Source: Desulfofundulus luciae
Lineage (GTDB): Bacteria; Bacillota; Desulfotomaculia; Desulfotomaculales; Desulfovirgulaceae
Direction: 5' to 3'
Length of the DNA stretch: 64,000 nt
Assembly: GCF_030813795.1 (NCBI RefSeq)
Contig: NZ_JAUSUX010000004.1
Span: 1-64,000 of the forward strand
Under the pieces are notes generated by a model that saw nothing but the letters and a program-made list of their open reading frames with translations, was not told where the DNA came from and did no database searches. Made by a program: the position numbers and the translations under genes. Positions within the stretch are counted from its first letter, which is position 1, and each line of letters starts with the position of its first letter. Positions 45,128 through 53,127 of the stretch are shown here, piece by piece.

Positions 45128-45609
45128 ATTTCGATCACCTCACCCTGTTTGTAATCCTTCTTTAATACCCAGTACCAGGCGCCGCCGTGGTAAATTTTCC
45201 GTGCACCCAATTGCTGCAGTTTTTCCCGCAGGCGGGCCAGGTAGCGGGCCAGAAATTTTCCCCGGTCGTATAAAATTTTTACATCGTCAACCATGTCCAG
45301 AAACAGCAGGCTGCCCTGCAGCACTTCCTGTTTTTCCTTAATTACAGGGGACAGGTCCAGCACTATATGAGTGAACCGGGAAGATTCCTGCTGCATTTTT
45401 TCTTCCACCCTGGCAAATTCAGCCATTCTCTTCATCCGGCCCCGCGGCAGGTTTTCAGCCACCAGCAGCAGGTCGATGTCCGAATCCGGCCGGGGCGTAC
45501 CGCGGCCCACCGAACCAAAAACAGCCAGGGACACCAAACGGGAGCCGTAAACCTCCTTTACGGCCGGCACCAGCAGTTCAAGGACCAGTTCAAATTCCCG
45601 GCGGTACAT
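45124..45609 (-). CDS. MNT-type nucleotidyltransferase (minimal), partner of HEPN
   Basis: 161 residues. The active-site pattern is FGSVGRGTPRPDSDIDLLLV (GSX10DXD). In known MNT/HEPN pairs the nucleotidyltransferase AMPylates and silences the HEPN toxin. The C-terminal half is basic and helical. Placed first in the pair with AAGGTGAT before ATG. Confidence 0.82.
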   Translation of the reverse strand: MYRREFELVLELLVPAVKEVYGSRLVSLAVFGSVGRGTPRPDSDIDLLLVAENLPRGRMKRMAEFARVEEKMQQESSRFTHIVLDLSPVIKEKQEVLQGSLLFLDMVDDVKILYDRGKFLARYLARLREKLQQLGARKIYHGGAWYWVLKKDYKQGEVIEI

Positions 45610-45708
45610 GATATCACCTTAAAACATACGGGTGGCTTCAATTTTTTAATATCGTATCATACGGCGGCACGAACATCAAGGAAAAGGAATCGTTACCTGA
45701 AGACAAAG

Positions 45709-45738
45709 TTGCCCGTCTATAATGATTCAAGGTATAAT
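45709..45738 (+). promoter_or_regulatory. candidate sigma-A promoter before the MNT remnant
   Basis: TTGCCC at 45709-45714 and TATAAT at 45733-45738 are 18 bases apart. It points to small plus-strand frames at 45748 and 45862. The -35 box is a weak match. Confidence 0.4.
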
Positions 45739-45747
45739 TTAACTACC

Positions 45748-45846
45748 GTGGAACTGCCTAATAAAAATTCCCTGCCGGAATACGCGGGAGTGAAATTCAT
45801 GCCCGGCTATGAGAAATATATCGCCAGCTGGAAACACCGGAGCTGA
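45748..45846 (+). CDS. small unknown ORF (32 aa)
   Basis: A GTG-initiated frame reading VELPNKNSLPEYAGVKFMPG and ending in SWKHRS, ten bases after TATAAT, so it would be nearly leaderless. A 19-base segment coding NSLPE is repeated with one change at the start of the following MNT remnant. No family recognised; it may be a decayed piece. Confidence 0.2.
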   Translation: MELPNKNSLPEYAGVKFMPGYEKYIASWKHRS

Positions 45847-45861
45847 TGAGGTGAACCTTCG

Positions 45862-46011
45862 ATGACAGCGAAAAATTCCCTTCCGGAATTTGAGCAGAGA
45901 AGTCTGGAGCAGGTGGCCGAAAAACATGGTTTGGCCATGATTTTGTTTTTTGGCTCCCGGGTTACCGGAAAGCACCGGTTCAACAGCGACCTGGATGTGG
46001 GTGTCATTTAA
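45862..46011 (+). pseudogene. truncated MNT-type nucleotidyltransferase
   Basis: A 49-residue frame ends just after the active-site signature FFGSRVTGKHRFNSDLDVGV, keeping GSX10DXD but losing everything downstream. A full enzyme is 100 residues or more. It is probably a remnant of a third MNT module; the next 190 bases, up to flgM, show no HEPN partner. Confidence 0.65.
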
Positions 46012-46099
46012 CGATAACAATACTACCGGGGAGTAACGCCGTCACAAAAGCTTAAATCCCCGGAAATAAAAATTTTACCGGCGAAACCGGCTCAAGACC

Positions 46100-46128
46100 T
46101 AAAGAAACTTGACGTTGCTTCCGAACTA
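46100..46128 (+). promoter_or_regulatory. possible sigma-28 promoter before flgM
   Basis: TAAA at 46100-46103 and TCCGAACT at 46120-46127 resemble the TAAA-N15-GCCGATAA consensus, with a 16-base spacer and an imperfect -10. A sigma-28 dependent flgM would give the usual feedback loop. Confidence 0.35.
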
Positions 46129-46202
46129 TAGAGTAGAGGCTGCAGAAAGACTGCCGGCCGGAAAGCGGCCTGCAGCCGGTTTGCAGAAGGAGTAGATGGG
46201 CG

Positions 46203-46505
46203 ATGAGGATAAATAATCTTGATCCCGGACAGGTGGCGGACGTTTATTTCAAACGCTTGAAGATAAAAGAACAGGATAAAAAGGATAACGTTACCAGAAG
46301 TTACTCCCAGACCGACTCCGTGGAAATCTCCGACCGGGCCCGGGAATTACAGCTCTACCGGGCTCACTTAAAAAAGCTTCCCGAACTCAGGGATGAACTG
46401 GTTGAATCGGTAAAAAAACGGCTTGCAGAAGGCACCTACCTTATCGACCGGGAAAGGGTGGCGGCGGGTATCATGGAAGAACACCGGCTGGACAGGAAGG
46501 TTTGA
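46203..46505 (+). CDS. flgM: anti-sigma-28 factor FlgM
   Basis: 100 residues. The N-terminus is Asn/Lys-rich and disordered; SVEISDRARELQLYRAHLKK begins the sigma-binding helices, followed by RDELVESVKKRLAEGTYLID. It holds sigma-28 until exported through the completed hook-basal body. GGAG precedes the ATG. Confidence 0.93.
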   Translation: MRINNLDPGQVADVYFKRLKIKEQDKKDNVTRSYSQTDSVEISDRARELQLYRAHLKKLPELRDELVESVKKRLAEGTYLIDRERVAAGIMEEHRLDRKV

Positions 46506-46609
46506 TGCCGGGTGACGGTGGGCAGGCTGGTGCAGCTCCCGGTGAAGCGGCCGGTCGGGCATGGGTGGTGCCGGAGTGGTGAGCCGGGTTGAGCGCAGGT
46601 GTAAAAAGC

Positions 46610-46675
46610 ACCGCCGGTTTTTCGCCGGCGGTTTAATATTGCCGGCAACCGGGTTTTAAACCCGGCAGCGCCGGC
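46610..46675. terminator. hairpins between convergent flgM and flaG
   Basis: Two GC-rich hairpins: ACCGCCGG/CCGGCGGT (46610-46632), and CCGGGTTT/AAACCCGG (46649-46665) nested inside a GCCGGC/GCCGGC pair. The first is followed by TTTAAT. They probably end transcripts from both sides. Confidence 0.6.
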
Positions 46676-46725
46676 AACTGAAACTCTTTTTACCGGCCAT
46701 TTCCCGCGCCGCAGCGGGTCCGGTG

Positions 46726-47097
46726 CTAAATAAACCTGTCCAGGATCAGGCCCAGCATCCTTTTCACGCTGGCCACAATTTTCAAGGCCCACTCCGGAGG
46801 GATCTCCCGGATCACTTCCTGCGTCTCGGAATTAATTACCTTTACCATGATCTCCCCGCTTTCCTCGTGCAGGACGAACCGCAGTTCCGTGCGGTAGAGT
46901 TTCATAGTCTCGTTGATCCGGTTGACGGCCTCCCGCACCTCCTGGACGGAGGGCCTTCCGTCCTTCCCTTTTTCTTCCACAAAAAGCGCCTCTTTATCCC
47001 TTTGTTCCCCGGTGCCGGGGACATCATTCTTGAAGGTTTGGGACATTCTTACCATGGAGGAAAGATCCGGCCTGCCGGCTGGTTCCACCTTGCTCAT
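46726..47097 (-). CDS. flaG: flagellar protein FlaG
   Basis: About 123 residues with the FlaG core: VREAVNRINETMKLYRTELR, FVLHEESGEIMVKVINSETQ and EVIREIPPEWALKIVASVKR. The family is linked to filament length and flagellin, and is usually beside fliD. Here it faces the opposite way between flgM and flgN. ATG 47097 fits the AGG site best; GTG 47115 and ATG 47103 are alternatives. Confidence 0.88.
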   Translation of the reverse strand: MSKVEPAGRPDLSSMVRMSQTFKNDVPGTGEQRDKEALFVEEKGKDGRPSVQEVREAVNRINETMKLYRTELRFVLHEESGEIMVKVINSETQEVIREIPPEWALKIVASVKRMLGLILDRFI

Positions 47098-47195
47098 CTT
47101 CATCCTGCCTTTCACTGGATAAACTTGTTGTTTTTTTATTCGTCAAATTCGGCAAAAAATTTAAGGTGCCAAAAAGTTTTTCGGAAACGGGAAGC

Positions 47196-47222
47196 TCAAG
47201 GATATTTTCCCCCTGCCGAAAA
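47196..47222 (+). promoter_or_regulatory. sigma-28 promoter before flgN-flgK-flgL
   Basis: TCAA (47196-47199), exactly 15 bases, then GCCGAAAA (47215-47222). This matches three of four -35 positions and six of eight -10 positions of TAAA-N15-GCCGATAA. It is 40 bases before the flgN ATG and supports late-class expression. Confidence 0.7.
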
Positions 47223-47261
47223 TAAACAAAGAAACACTTTTTTGATGAGCGGTGGCCGCTT

Positions 47262-47756
47262 ATGCAGGAACTTATGGAAGAACTGGTTTCCATTTTAAAA
47301 GAGGAACTGGCCGCGCTGGAAAAGATGGCAGCGGCGGCAGAAAAGCAAAACGCCGCCCTGCGCAAAAACAGCGGGGACTCGTTGAACGAGGCGACAAGGG
47401 AGCTGGAGTTCCTGGCGCGGCAGATGGAGGGGTTGAAGGCGGCCCGCACCAGGGTGCAGGAATACATCGGTCGGGCCTGCGGCCTGTCCCCGGGGGCACC
47501 GCTGGCGGAGCTGGTTGCCGCCATGCCGCCGGTGCCGGGCAGGCAGGAAGCAATGAACCTGGTGGCAGACCTGCGGGGGAAGGCCAGGGAACTGGCGGAA
47601 CTGGTCAGGCTGAACAACCTGCTGGCCCAGAACGCCCTGCGCTTCTGTGAGCGCTTTTTAAGGGCCGTTGCCCCGGCCCCTGCAAGGACATACCTGCCGG
47701 ACGGCGCCATGGATAAAGGCGGCACCGGCCTGTCTTTTGTTGATAAGTCCGTATAA
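47262..47756 (+). CDS. flgN: flagellar export chaperone FlgN
   Basis: 164 residues, all helical: MEELVSILKEELAALEKMAA at the start, ATRELEFLARQMEGLKAART in the middle and LVRLNNLLAQNALRFCERFL near the end. FlgN carries FlgK and FlgL to the export gate, and the genes for both follow it. Confidence 0.9.
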   Translation: MQELMEELVSILKEELAALEKMAAAAEKQNAALRKNSGDSLNEATRELEFLARQMEGLKAARTRVQEYIGRACGLSPGAPLAELVAAMPPVPGRQEAMNLVADLRGKARELAELVRLNNLLAQNALRFCERFLRAVAPAPARTYLPDGAMDKGGTGLSFVDKSV

Positions 47757-47786
47757 ACCCCTCATGAGAAGAGGTGCATTTTTAGC

Positions 47787-49334
47787 ATGCCCGGAACGTT
47801 CTTCGGTCTGGAAATTGCCCGGCGGGGGCTGCAGACTCACCGCACGGCCATGGACATTACCGGCCACAACGTGGCCAATGCCGACACGCCCGGCTATACC
47901 CGGCAGGAGGCGGTCATCGCCGTCACCGGCCCGTACGCCAACCCGACACTGGGCAGCAGGCTGATCCCGGGACAACTGGGCACCGGCGTGGAAGCGACCA
48001 TGATCCGGCGCATTAAAAACGAGTACCTGGATGTGCAGGCGCGGGACAGCATTTCCTCCCGGGAGTACTGGCAGGTGCAGGAGGAAATCTTCGGCCGCAT
48101 TGAAGCCGTCTTCCCCGAGCCCGGCGCCAGCGGCATTGCCGGCACCCTCACCAGGTTTTTCAACACCTGGCACGACCTGAACAACACCCCCCAGGACCCC
48201 GGCGTCAAGGCCGCCGTGGCCGAGACGGGTGACGAGCTGGCCACCATGATGCGGGAGGCGTACCAGCAACTGGAAGATATTTCAGGGAGTATTTTGAAGG
48301 TCGATTCCAGCAACAACGTTACCGGCGGCCAGCTTAAAGACCAGGTGGACGCGGTGAACGAAATCCTGCGGCAAATTCGGGAACTGACGGAATCCATCAA
48401 GCGGGTCTACGCCCAGGGCAACCAGCCCAACGACCTCCTGGACAGGCGGGACCTGCTGCTGGACAGGCTGGCGGAGTACGGGCCGGTGAGCGTCACTTAC
48501 CTGACCAATGGGGGTAAGCCGACGGGTGAAATTGCTTTGACCTTCTTCGGGGTGGATGTGAGAGCTGCGGACGTTGCGGTGGAGCTGGTACCGGTCGTCG
48601 AACAATCTTCGGGGAAAGTGAAAGAGGTAAAGTTGCAGATTGGCAATAATCAGCCGGTTTCCCTGACCAACTACCCGGCAGATTTGCCCAGGGCGGGCAG
48701 CCTGGCGGGGCTGGAGGAAACCCGCGCGAGGATTGACGGCTACATCGATCAAGCCGGCAATAAAGTAGAGGGATATAAAGACAAACTGGAAAATTTGGCC
48801 GGGGCACTGACAAGCGTTCTCAACCAGGCCCTCAACTACGGTCACGATACAGATCCCAGTACCCCCAACCCGGATAAAATCGACTTTTTTACCGGCTCGC
48901 TGGCCGGGAAAGACTTTGCCGTAAACCCGGAGATTATGAAAGACCCCACGAAGATCGATGGTACAAACGCCCTGTACGTGGCCAGGCTGGCCACCACCGG
49001 GATGGACGGCACGCAAGGCTTCGTGCTGGGAGAAGACGCCGGCGGTAACCCGGTTAAAGTAGACCTGGCCAACCTGAGCGGTACCACGTTCAATGAATAC
49101 TTCAACGCCCTGCTGGCCGACATCGGCGCCCGCTCCGGCAGCGCTTCGGACATGGCCGACACCCAGCGGGCCGTGGCCGAACAGGTGGAATCCCTGCGCC
49201 AGTCCGTATCCGGGGTCAACCTGGACGAAGAACTTTCCCGGCTGATCCAGTACCAGTACGGCTACCAGGCCAGCGCCCGGGTGCTGGCTACCATCGACGA
49301 GATGCTGGACTACCTGATCAACAGGACCGGTTAA
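47787..49334 (+). CDS. flgK: hook-filament junction protein FlgK
   Basis: 515 residues. The N-terminal block is GLQTHRTAMDITGHNVANAD, then TPGYTRQEAVI; the C-terminus has VNLDEELSRLIQYQYGYQAS and ARVLATIDEMLDYLIN. These ends form the D0/D1 core that fits between hook and FlgL. Length is usual. Confidence 0.96.
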   Translation: MPGTFFGLEIARRGLQTHRTAMDITGHNVANADTPGYTRQEAVIAVTGPYANPTLGSRLIPGQLGTGVEATMIRRIKNEYLDVQARDSISSREYWQVQEEIFGRIEAVFPEPGASGIAGTLTRFFNTWHDLNNTPQDPGVKAAVAETGDELATMMREAYQQLEDISGSILKVDSSNNVTGGQLKDQVDAVNEILRQIRELTESIKRVYAQGNQPNDLLDRRDLLLDRLAEYGPVSVTYLTNGGKPTGEIALTFFGVDVRAADVAVELVPVVEQSSGKVKEVKLQIGNNQPVSLTNYPADLPRAGSLAGLEETRARIDGYIDQAGNKVEGYKDKLENLAGALTSVLNQALNYGHDTDPSTPNPDKIDFFTGSLAGKDFAVNPEIMKDPTKIDGTNALYVARLATTGMDGTQGFVLGEDAGGNPVKVDLANLSGTTFNEYFNALLADIGARSGSASDMADTQRAVAEQVESLRQSVSGVNLDEELSRLIQYQYGYQASARVLATIDEMLDYLINRTG

Positions 49335-49355
49335 GAAGCAACATCAGGAACGATG

Positions 49356-49392
49356 TACAGGCGTGGAAAGCCCGTGTTGCCGTACGCCTGTA
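49356..49392 (+). terminator. hairpin between flgK and flgL
   Basis: TACAGGCGT (49356-49364) pairs with ACGCCTGTA (49384-49392). There is no T run after it, so it may shape mRNA processing or partial termination rather than end transcription. Confidence 0.45.
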
Positions 49393-49434
49393 ATTACGGC
49401 AAAAAGATAAATCCCTGATTCGGAGGGAAAAACA

Positions 49435-50673
49435 ATGCGTGTCACCCACATGCTGGTTGCCCGGCGCACCCAGAACTACATCCAGGATGCCATGGAGAGG
49501 TTGGCCCGCACCCAGGAGCAAATGTCCACCGGCCGCAAGGTCCTGCGCTTGAGCGACGACCCGCCGGCCCTGAGCCAGCTCCTTAACGTGCGAACGGCGG
49601 TGGAGCGGAACAAGCAGTACGCGCGCAACATCACCGACGGCCTGAGCTACCTGGAGGGGGCCGACACCGCCCTGGGCACGGCGGGCGAACTGCTGCAAAA
49701 GGCCATTGAATACGCCATCCAGGGCGCCAACGGCACCCTGGAACCGAACGACATGGCCGCCATCGGCGAGCAAATCGACAAAATGATCGACGAAATGGTG
49801 GACATCGCCAACACCACCGTAGGCGGGAAGTACATTTTTGCCGGCACGAAAAACAACCAGCCGCCGTTCTGGCGGGATGGTGACAAGATATATTACCGGG
49901 GTAACCTTGAGCGCGTTTCCCGGGAGATCCTGGACCAGGCAAATTATACAATTGATGTTCCTTCTGTTACCTATGCAGCTGTAGATCTTGGTCGTCCTCT
50001 TGACGGTGGGACAGGAATAGATAAGGATGAAACTCAAGCTAATACTGATGGTAAGTTAATAATTAATGGGGTTGATGTACCATTTTCAGCCGGGGAAAGT
50101 TACACAGATATTGCGAAGAGAATTACCAGCACGGTTCCTGGTGTTTGGGCTACTTTTATTGATAACGGACTCGGCAACCAAAATGCATTTATAATTAAAA
50201 GTGCCAGCGGAACACTCAGAGTAGAGGAATCCAGCGACGGAACCCTGGGCGCTTCAACTACTTTTGCGTCAAGGCCTGAAACCGAAGATGTTGTCCCTGG
50301 AGTTTTCGGCTTTTATAATGAGAATAGTCATGCAGTAGTTGGCGGCGTTTTCGACGTACTGATGAAGTTGGCCAAAAGCCTCAAAGATGGTGATGTGGCC
50401 GGTGTTCAGAGCTCTATTGGTAAATTGAACGACCAGCTCGACCACATCCTGCGCTATCGGGTGCAGGTGGGAGCTCGCACCAGCCACTTCGAGTCGGTGC
50501 GCAGTCAACTCCAGGACCAGGAGGTACGCCTCACCCAGGTGCTGAGCAGCCTGGAGGACGCCGATGTGGCCCGGGTGGCCGTGGACCTTTCCCGCCAGCA
50601 GCTCTCCTACCAGGCGGCCCTGGCTGCGGGGGCCAGAATTTTGGAAACGTCTTTGCTGGACTATTTGCGCTGA
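49435..50673 (+). CDS. flgL: hook-filament junction protein FlgL
   Basis: 412 residues. The N-terminus (MLVARRTQNYIQDAMERLAR, QEQMSTGRKVLRLSDDP) and C-terminus (RLTQVLSSLEDADVARVAVD, LSRQQLSYQAALAAGARILE) are flagellin-like D0/D1. The central part encoded by about 49930-50400 is strongly AT-rich against GC-rich flanks, a mosaic pattern. CGGAGGG precedes ATG. Confidence 0.94.
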   Translation: MRVTHMLVARRTQNYIQDAMERLARTQEQMSTGRKVLRLSDDPPALSQLLNVRTAVERNKQYARNITDGLSYLEGADTALGTAGELLQKAIEYAIQGANGTLEPNDMAAIGEQIDKMIDEMVDIANTTVGGKYIFAGTKNNQPPFWRDGDKIYYRGNLERVSREILDQANYTIDVPSVTYAAVDLGRPLDGGTGIDKDETQANTDGKLIINGVDVPFSAGESYTDIAKRITSTVPGVWATFIDNGLGNQNAFIIKSASGTLRVEESSDGTLGASTTFASRPETEDVVPGVFGFYNENSHAVVGGVFDVLMKLAKSLKDGDVAGVQSSIGKLNDQLDHILRYRVQVGARTSHFESVRSQLQDQEVRLTQVLSSLEDADVARVAVDLSRQQLSYQAALAAGARILETSLLDYLR

Positions 50674-50711
50674 CCGTTTTTACACTTGACCCGGCCCCCA
50701 TCTTTAAGAAT

Positions 50712-50749
50712 AAGCTGGAAGTTTACAGAAAACTTCCAGCTTCTTTTCT
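50712..50749 (+). terminator. intrinsic terminator after flgL
   Basis: AAGCTGGAAGTTT (50712-50724) and AAACTTCCAGCTT (50730-50742) form a 13-bp perfect stem with a five-base loop, followed by CTTTTCT. It would end the flgN-flgK-flgL transcript. Confidence 0.85.
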
Positions 50750-50824
50750 GCATTTCCGTAAATGCGGCGGGTCAACGGGACTGCTTTTGACTGATTCTAT
50801 TATATTTTCTCAGGAAACGGAAAA

Positions 50825-50833
50825 TGGTATAAT
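50825..50833 (+). promoter_or_regulatory. extended -10 promoter element before the Uma2 gene
   Basis: TGGTATAAT is a full extended -10 (TGnTATAAT), about 63 bases before the ATG at 50896. No good -35 is visible at 17 bases, as is common for extended -10 promoters. Confidence 0.55.
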
Positions 50834-50895
50834 AGTGCCGGGATGCAGAAGCGTGGGGGGGTTACCTTTGCCGCCAAAAAGCAGGTGGTGTTGTT

Positions 50896-51456
50896 ATGCG
50901 GGAAATAATAATCAAATCCGATAAATGGTATACCTATGAAGATTATTTACAGTTAGACGATGAGTACGAATATGAAATTATCGGGGGAAAGCTGTTCATG
51001 ACGCCAAAGCCGCGGCCGCTGCACCAGGAGGTTGTTGGCAGGTTGTATGTCGCCCTGCACAACTTTCTCAAGCGGCGAAATATACAGGGGAAAATTTTTC
51101 TGGATGTGGACGTAGTTTTTGGCAACCAGGTGGTTTCTCCCGATATAATTTATATCACTCATGAACGTTTGTCCATTATATCAGAAACAAACATTCAAGG
51201 GCCACCGGACCTGATCATTGAAGTCCTTTCCCCATCCACACAAAAATACGACCGCAAACAAAAAAGCCAGTTATATTACACCAACGGAGTAAAGGAATAC
51301 TGGCTCATAGATCCGGCAACGCAGCTTGCGGAGGTTTTTGCCCGGGAGGATAAAGGCTGGTACCGGGCAGGTGTTTATGACGAAGAGGATACGCTGGTTT
51401 CCCCCCTCCTACCGGAGCTGGAAATTAAGCTGAAAGAGATTTTTGACGTTTCTTAA
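50896..51456 (+). CDS. Uma2-family (DUF820) putative endonuclease
   Basis: 186 residues. The restriction-endonuclease-like core shows SPDIIYI, PDLIIEVLSPST and YDRKQKSQLYYTNGVKEYWL, which contain the D-(E)xK-type residues. The family is very abundant in cyanobacteria and some Firmicutes and its physiological role is unproven. Two more copies lie at 52450 and 53128 on the other strand. Confidence 0.88.
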   Translation: MREIIIKSDKWYTYEDYLQLDDEYEYEIIGGKLFMTPKPRPLHQEVVGRLYVALHNFLKRRNIQGKIFLDVDVVFGNQVVSPDIIYITHERLSIISETNIQGPPDLIIEVLSPSTQKYDRKQKSQLYYTNGVKEYWLIDPATQLAEVFAREDKGWYRAGVYDEEDTLVSPLLPELEIKLKEIFDVS

Positions 51457-51545
51457 GAGGGGCCGCGGCCATTCTCGAACATAAAATCCGCCAACTGCGC
51501 CATTTCCAGCATCGTGGATATCCCGGTTACAAGGGACGTGGAACG

Positions 51546-51956
51546 ATGAACAATTACCGGAAATACCTGCAGGGCCACCTGAAAGAAGTGGCCCGGGAAG
51601 AAAAAGAGCTGGAGCAAAAAGCAGGCCTGGCCCGGGAAAAGGCCGGGGAAATAGCCCGGCAGCTGGCCCGCCGGTTCGGCGTAACAAAGGTCTGCCTTTT
51701 CGGCTCCCTGGCCACGGATGATTTTGATCAGTTTTCGGACATAGATCTGGCAGTGGCCGGCCTCCCGGAAAGGGAATACCTGAAGGCCTACGGGCTGGCG
51801 GAAGAGATAGCCCGCCCTTTTGCGGTGGATCTGGTGCTCCTGGAAAATGCCGTGGAAACATTAAAGGAACGGGTGCAAAAAGAAGGGATCGTCTTATATG
51901 ACCGCCAGGGAGAGGAAAATAGCCCGCTTAAAACGCCTGATATCGGAAATAAATGA
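51546..51956 (+). CDS. MNT-type nucleotidyltransferase
   Basis: 136 residues. An N-terminal coiled extension (LKEVAREEKELEQKAGLARE) precedes the catalytic FGSLATDDFDQFSDIDLAVA (GSX10DXD). It overlaps the downstream HEPN gene by 59 bases, indicating a tightly coupled MNT/HEPN toxin-antitoxin pair. The C-terminal 20 residues are read through the start of the partner gene. Confidence 0.82.
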   Translation: MNNYRKYLQGHLKEVAREEKELEQKAGLAREKAGEIARQLARRFGVTKVCLFGSLATDDFDQFSDIDLAVAGLPEREYLKAYGLAEEIARPFAVDLVLLENAVETLKERVQKEGIVLYDRQGEENSPLKTPDIGNK

Positions 51957-52422
51957 AGACTTGCGGGCAATTGATCAGATTGCCGGTAAAGCCCAGGCTT
52001 TATTAGAGGAAGTGAATGCCAGAACCGGTCCCGTGCCCGACCGGGATCTGATGGCCATGGCGGCCTATTTGCATCATTTTTACACCGGTGTGGAATCAAT
52101 GTTCGAGCGCATTTCGCGCCAGATAGATGGTGGTCCGGTTAAGGCCGGAGACTGGCACCGGGAACTTTTAAGAAGCATGGCCGTAGAACTGGAAGGACTG
52201 CGGCCCGGGGTCATATCCCGGGAATTAATGGAAGAGCTGGATGAATACCGCCGCTTCCGCCACCTTTTCCGCCATGCCTATGCCGGTGAGCTGCGCTGGC
52301 TGAAAATGTGCCACCTGGCGGAAAATATGGGCGATATCCTGGGTCTTTTAAAGGGCAAAATGGACCAGTTCAAGGCATTTGTCACGGGTGTGATCGAAGA
52401 ACTGGAAAAGAACATTGAATAA
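51898..52422 (+). CDS. HEPN (HepT-like) toxin candidate
   Basis: 174 helical residues. YRRFRHLFRHAY holds an R-X4-H motif followed by AY, the catalytic pattern of HEPN ribonucleases; MAAYLHHFYTGVESMFERIS is the usual first conserved helix of this DUF86-like branch. The upstream nucleotidyltransferase is the expected neutraliser. The gene ends just before an opposing Uma2 gene. Confidence 0.78.
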   Translation: MTARERKIARLKRLISEINEDLRAIDQIAGKAQALLEEVNARTGPVPDRDLMAMAAYLHHFYTGVESMFERISRQIDGGPVKAGDWHRELLRSMAVELEGLRPGVISRELMEELDEYRRFRHLFRHAYAGELRWLKMCHLAENMGDILGLLKGKMDQFKAFVTGVIEELEKNIE

Positions 52423-52449
52423 TCGCTTTTATACCAGTCGGCCTGTTTT

Positions 52450-53040
52450 TTACAAAAAGGCATTTACCGGGAAAATATCTCTCGCCCTTGCTTCCAAACC
52501 GGGCAGCACCGTGGAAGCGATGAACTCTTCATCCTCTTCCTCGTACACCCCGGTGCGCTGCCAGTCTTTTTCGCCGGGAACAAAGACTTCCACCAGCCGT
52601 TCCTGCGGGTCTACAAGCCAGAATTCCCGCACCCCGCTCTTGAAATACTGCCGGCTTTTCCTGCCCCGGTCCCGCCGGATGGTGCCCGGGGAAAGAACCT
52701 CCACCACCAGATCCGGGGCGCCGTTGATCCGTGTTTCTTCTATAATGCCCAGCCGCTCATTACTGATAAAAATTATATCAGGCTGGAAAGTGTTCATTTT
52801 TAGCGGTTCGTCTAAAACCACATCCAGGGGGGCAATAAAAACTTGCCCGGAGCTGGTTCTCTGGGCATATTGATCAATTATCTTAAAAAGCCTGCCCACC
52901 AAAAGCTGATGTCGTGTGCCCGGCGATGGCGCCAGGACCAGTTCCCCCTCGATCAGTTCATAACGGTTGCCATCGCCTATCTTCAAATAGTCGTCGTAAG
53001 TATAGAACTTTTTGACTTCTTTAGCGGGCTGAGTCACCAT
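52450..53040 (-). CDS. Uma2-family (DUF820) putative endonuclease
   Basis: 196 residues, closely built like the copy at 50896: QPDIIFIS, APDLVVEVLSPGT, RDRGRKSRQYFKSGVREFWL and VDPQERLVEVF. Core acidic and Lys residues are present. ATG with GGGGGG upstream. It is convergent with the HEPN gene. Confidence 0.88.
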   Translation of the reverse strand: MVTQPAKEVKKFYTYDDYLKIGDGNRYELIEGELVLAPSPGTRHQLLVGRLFKIIDQYAQRTSSGQVFIAPLDVVLDEPLKMNTFQPDIIFISNERLGIIEETRINGAPDLVVEVLSPGTIRRDRGRKSRQYFKSGVREFWLVDPQERLVEVFVPGEKDWQRTGVYEEEDEEFIASTVLPGLEARARDIFPVNAFL

Positions 53041-53127
53041 GGGCTATCCCCCCTTTCATCGCAATGCTGCTCCAGTCTTCCTTTATCATTTTCACCCTCG
53101 AGGAAGCCGGGGCCGTAACTAACAAAT

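Noticed and set aside
46114-46131. sigma-A promoter TTGACG/TATAGA before flgM
   Set aside because: The boxes are only about 12 bases apart, too close for sigma-A.
47116-47160. full sigma-28 promoter for flaG
   Set aside because: The -10-like GCCGAATT is present on the minus strand but no TAAA-like box lies 15 bases upstream.
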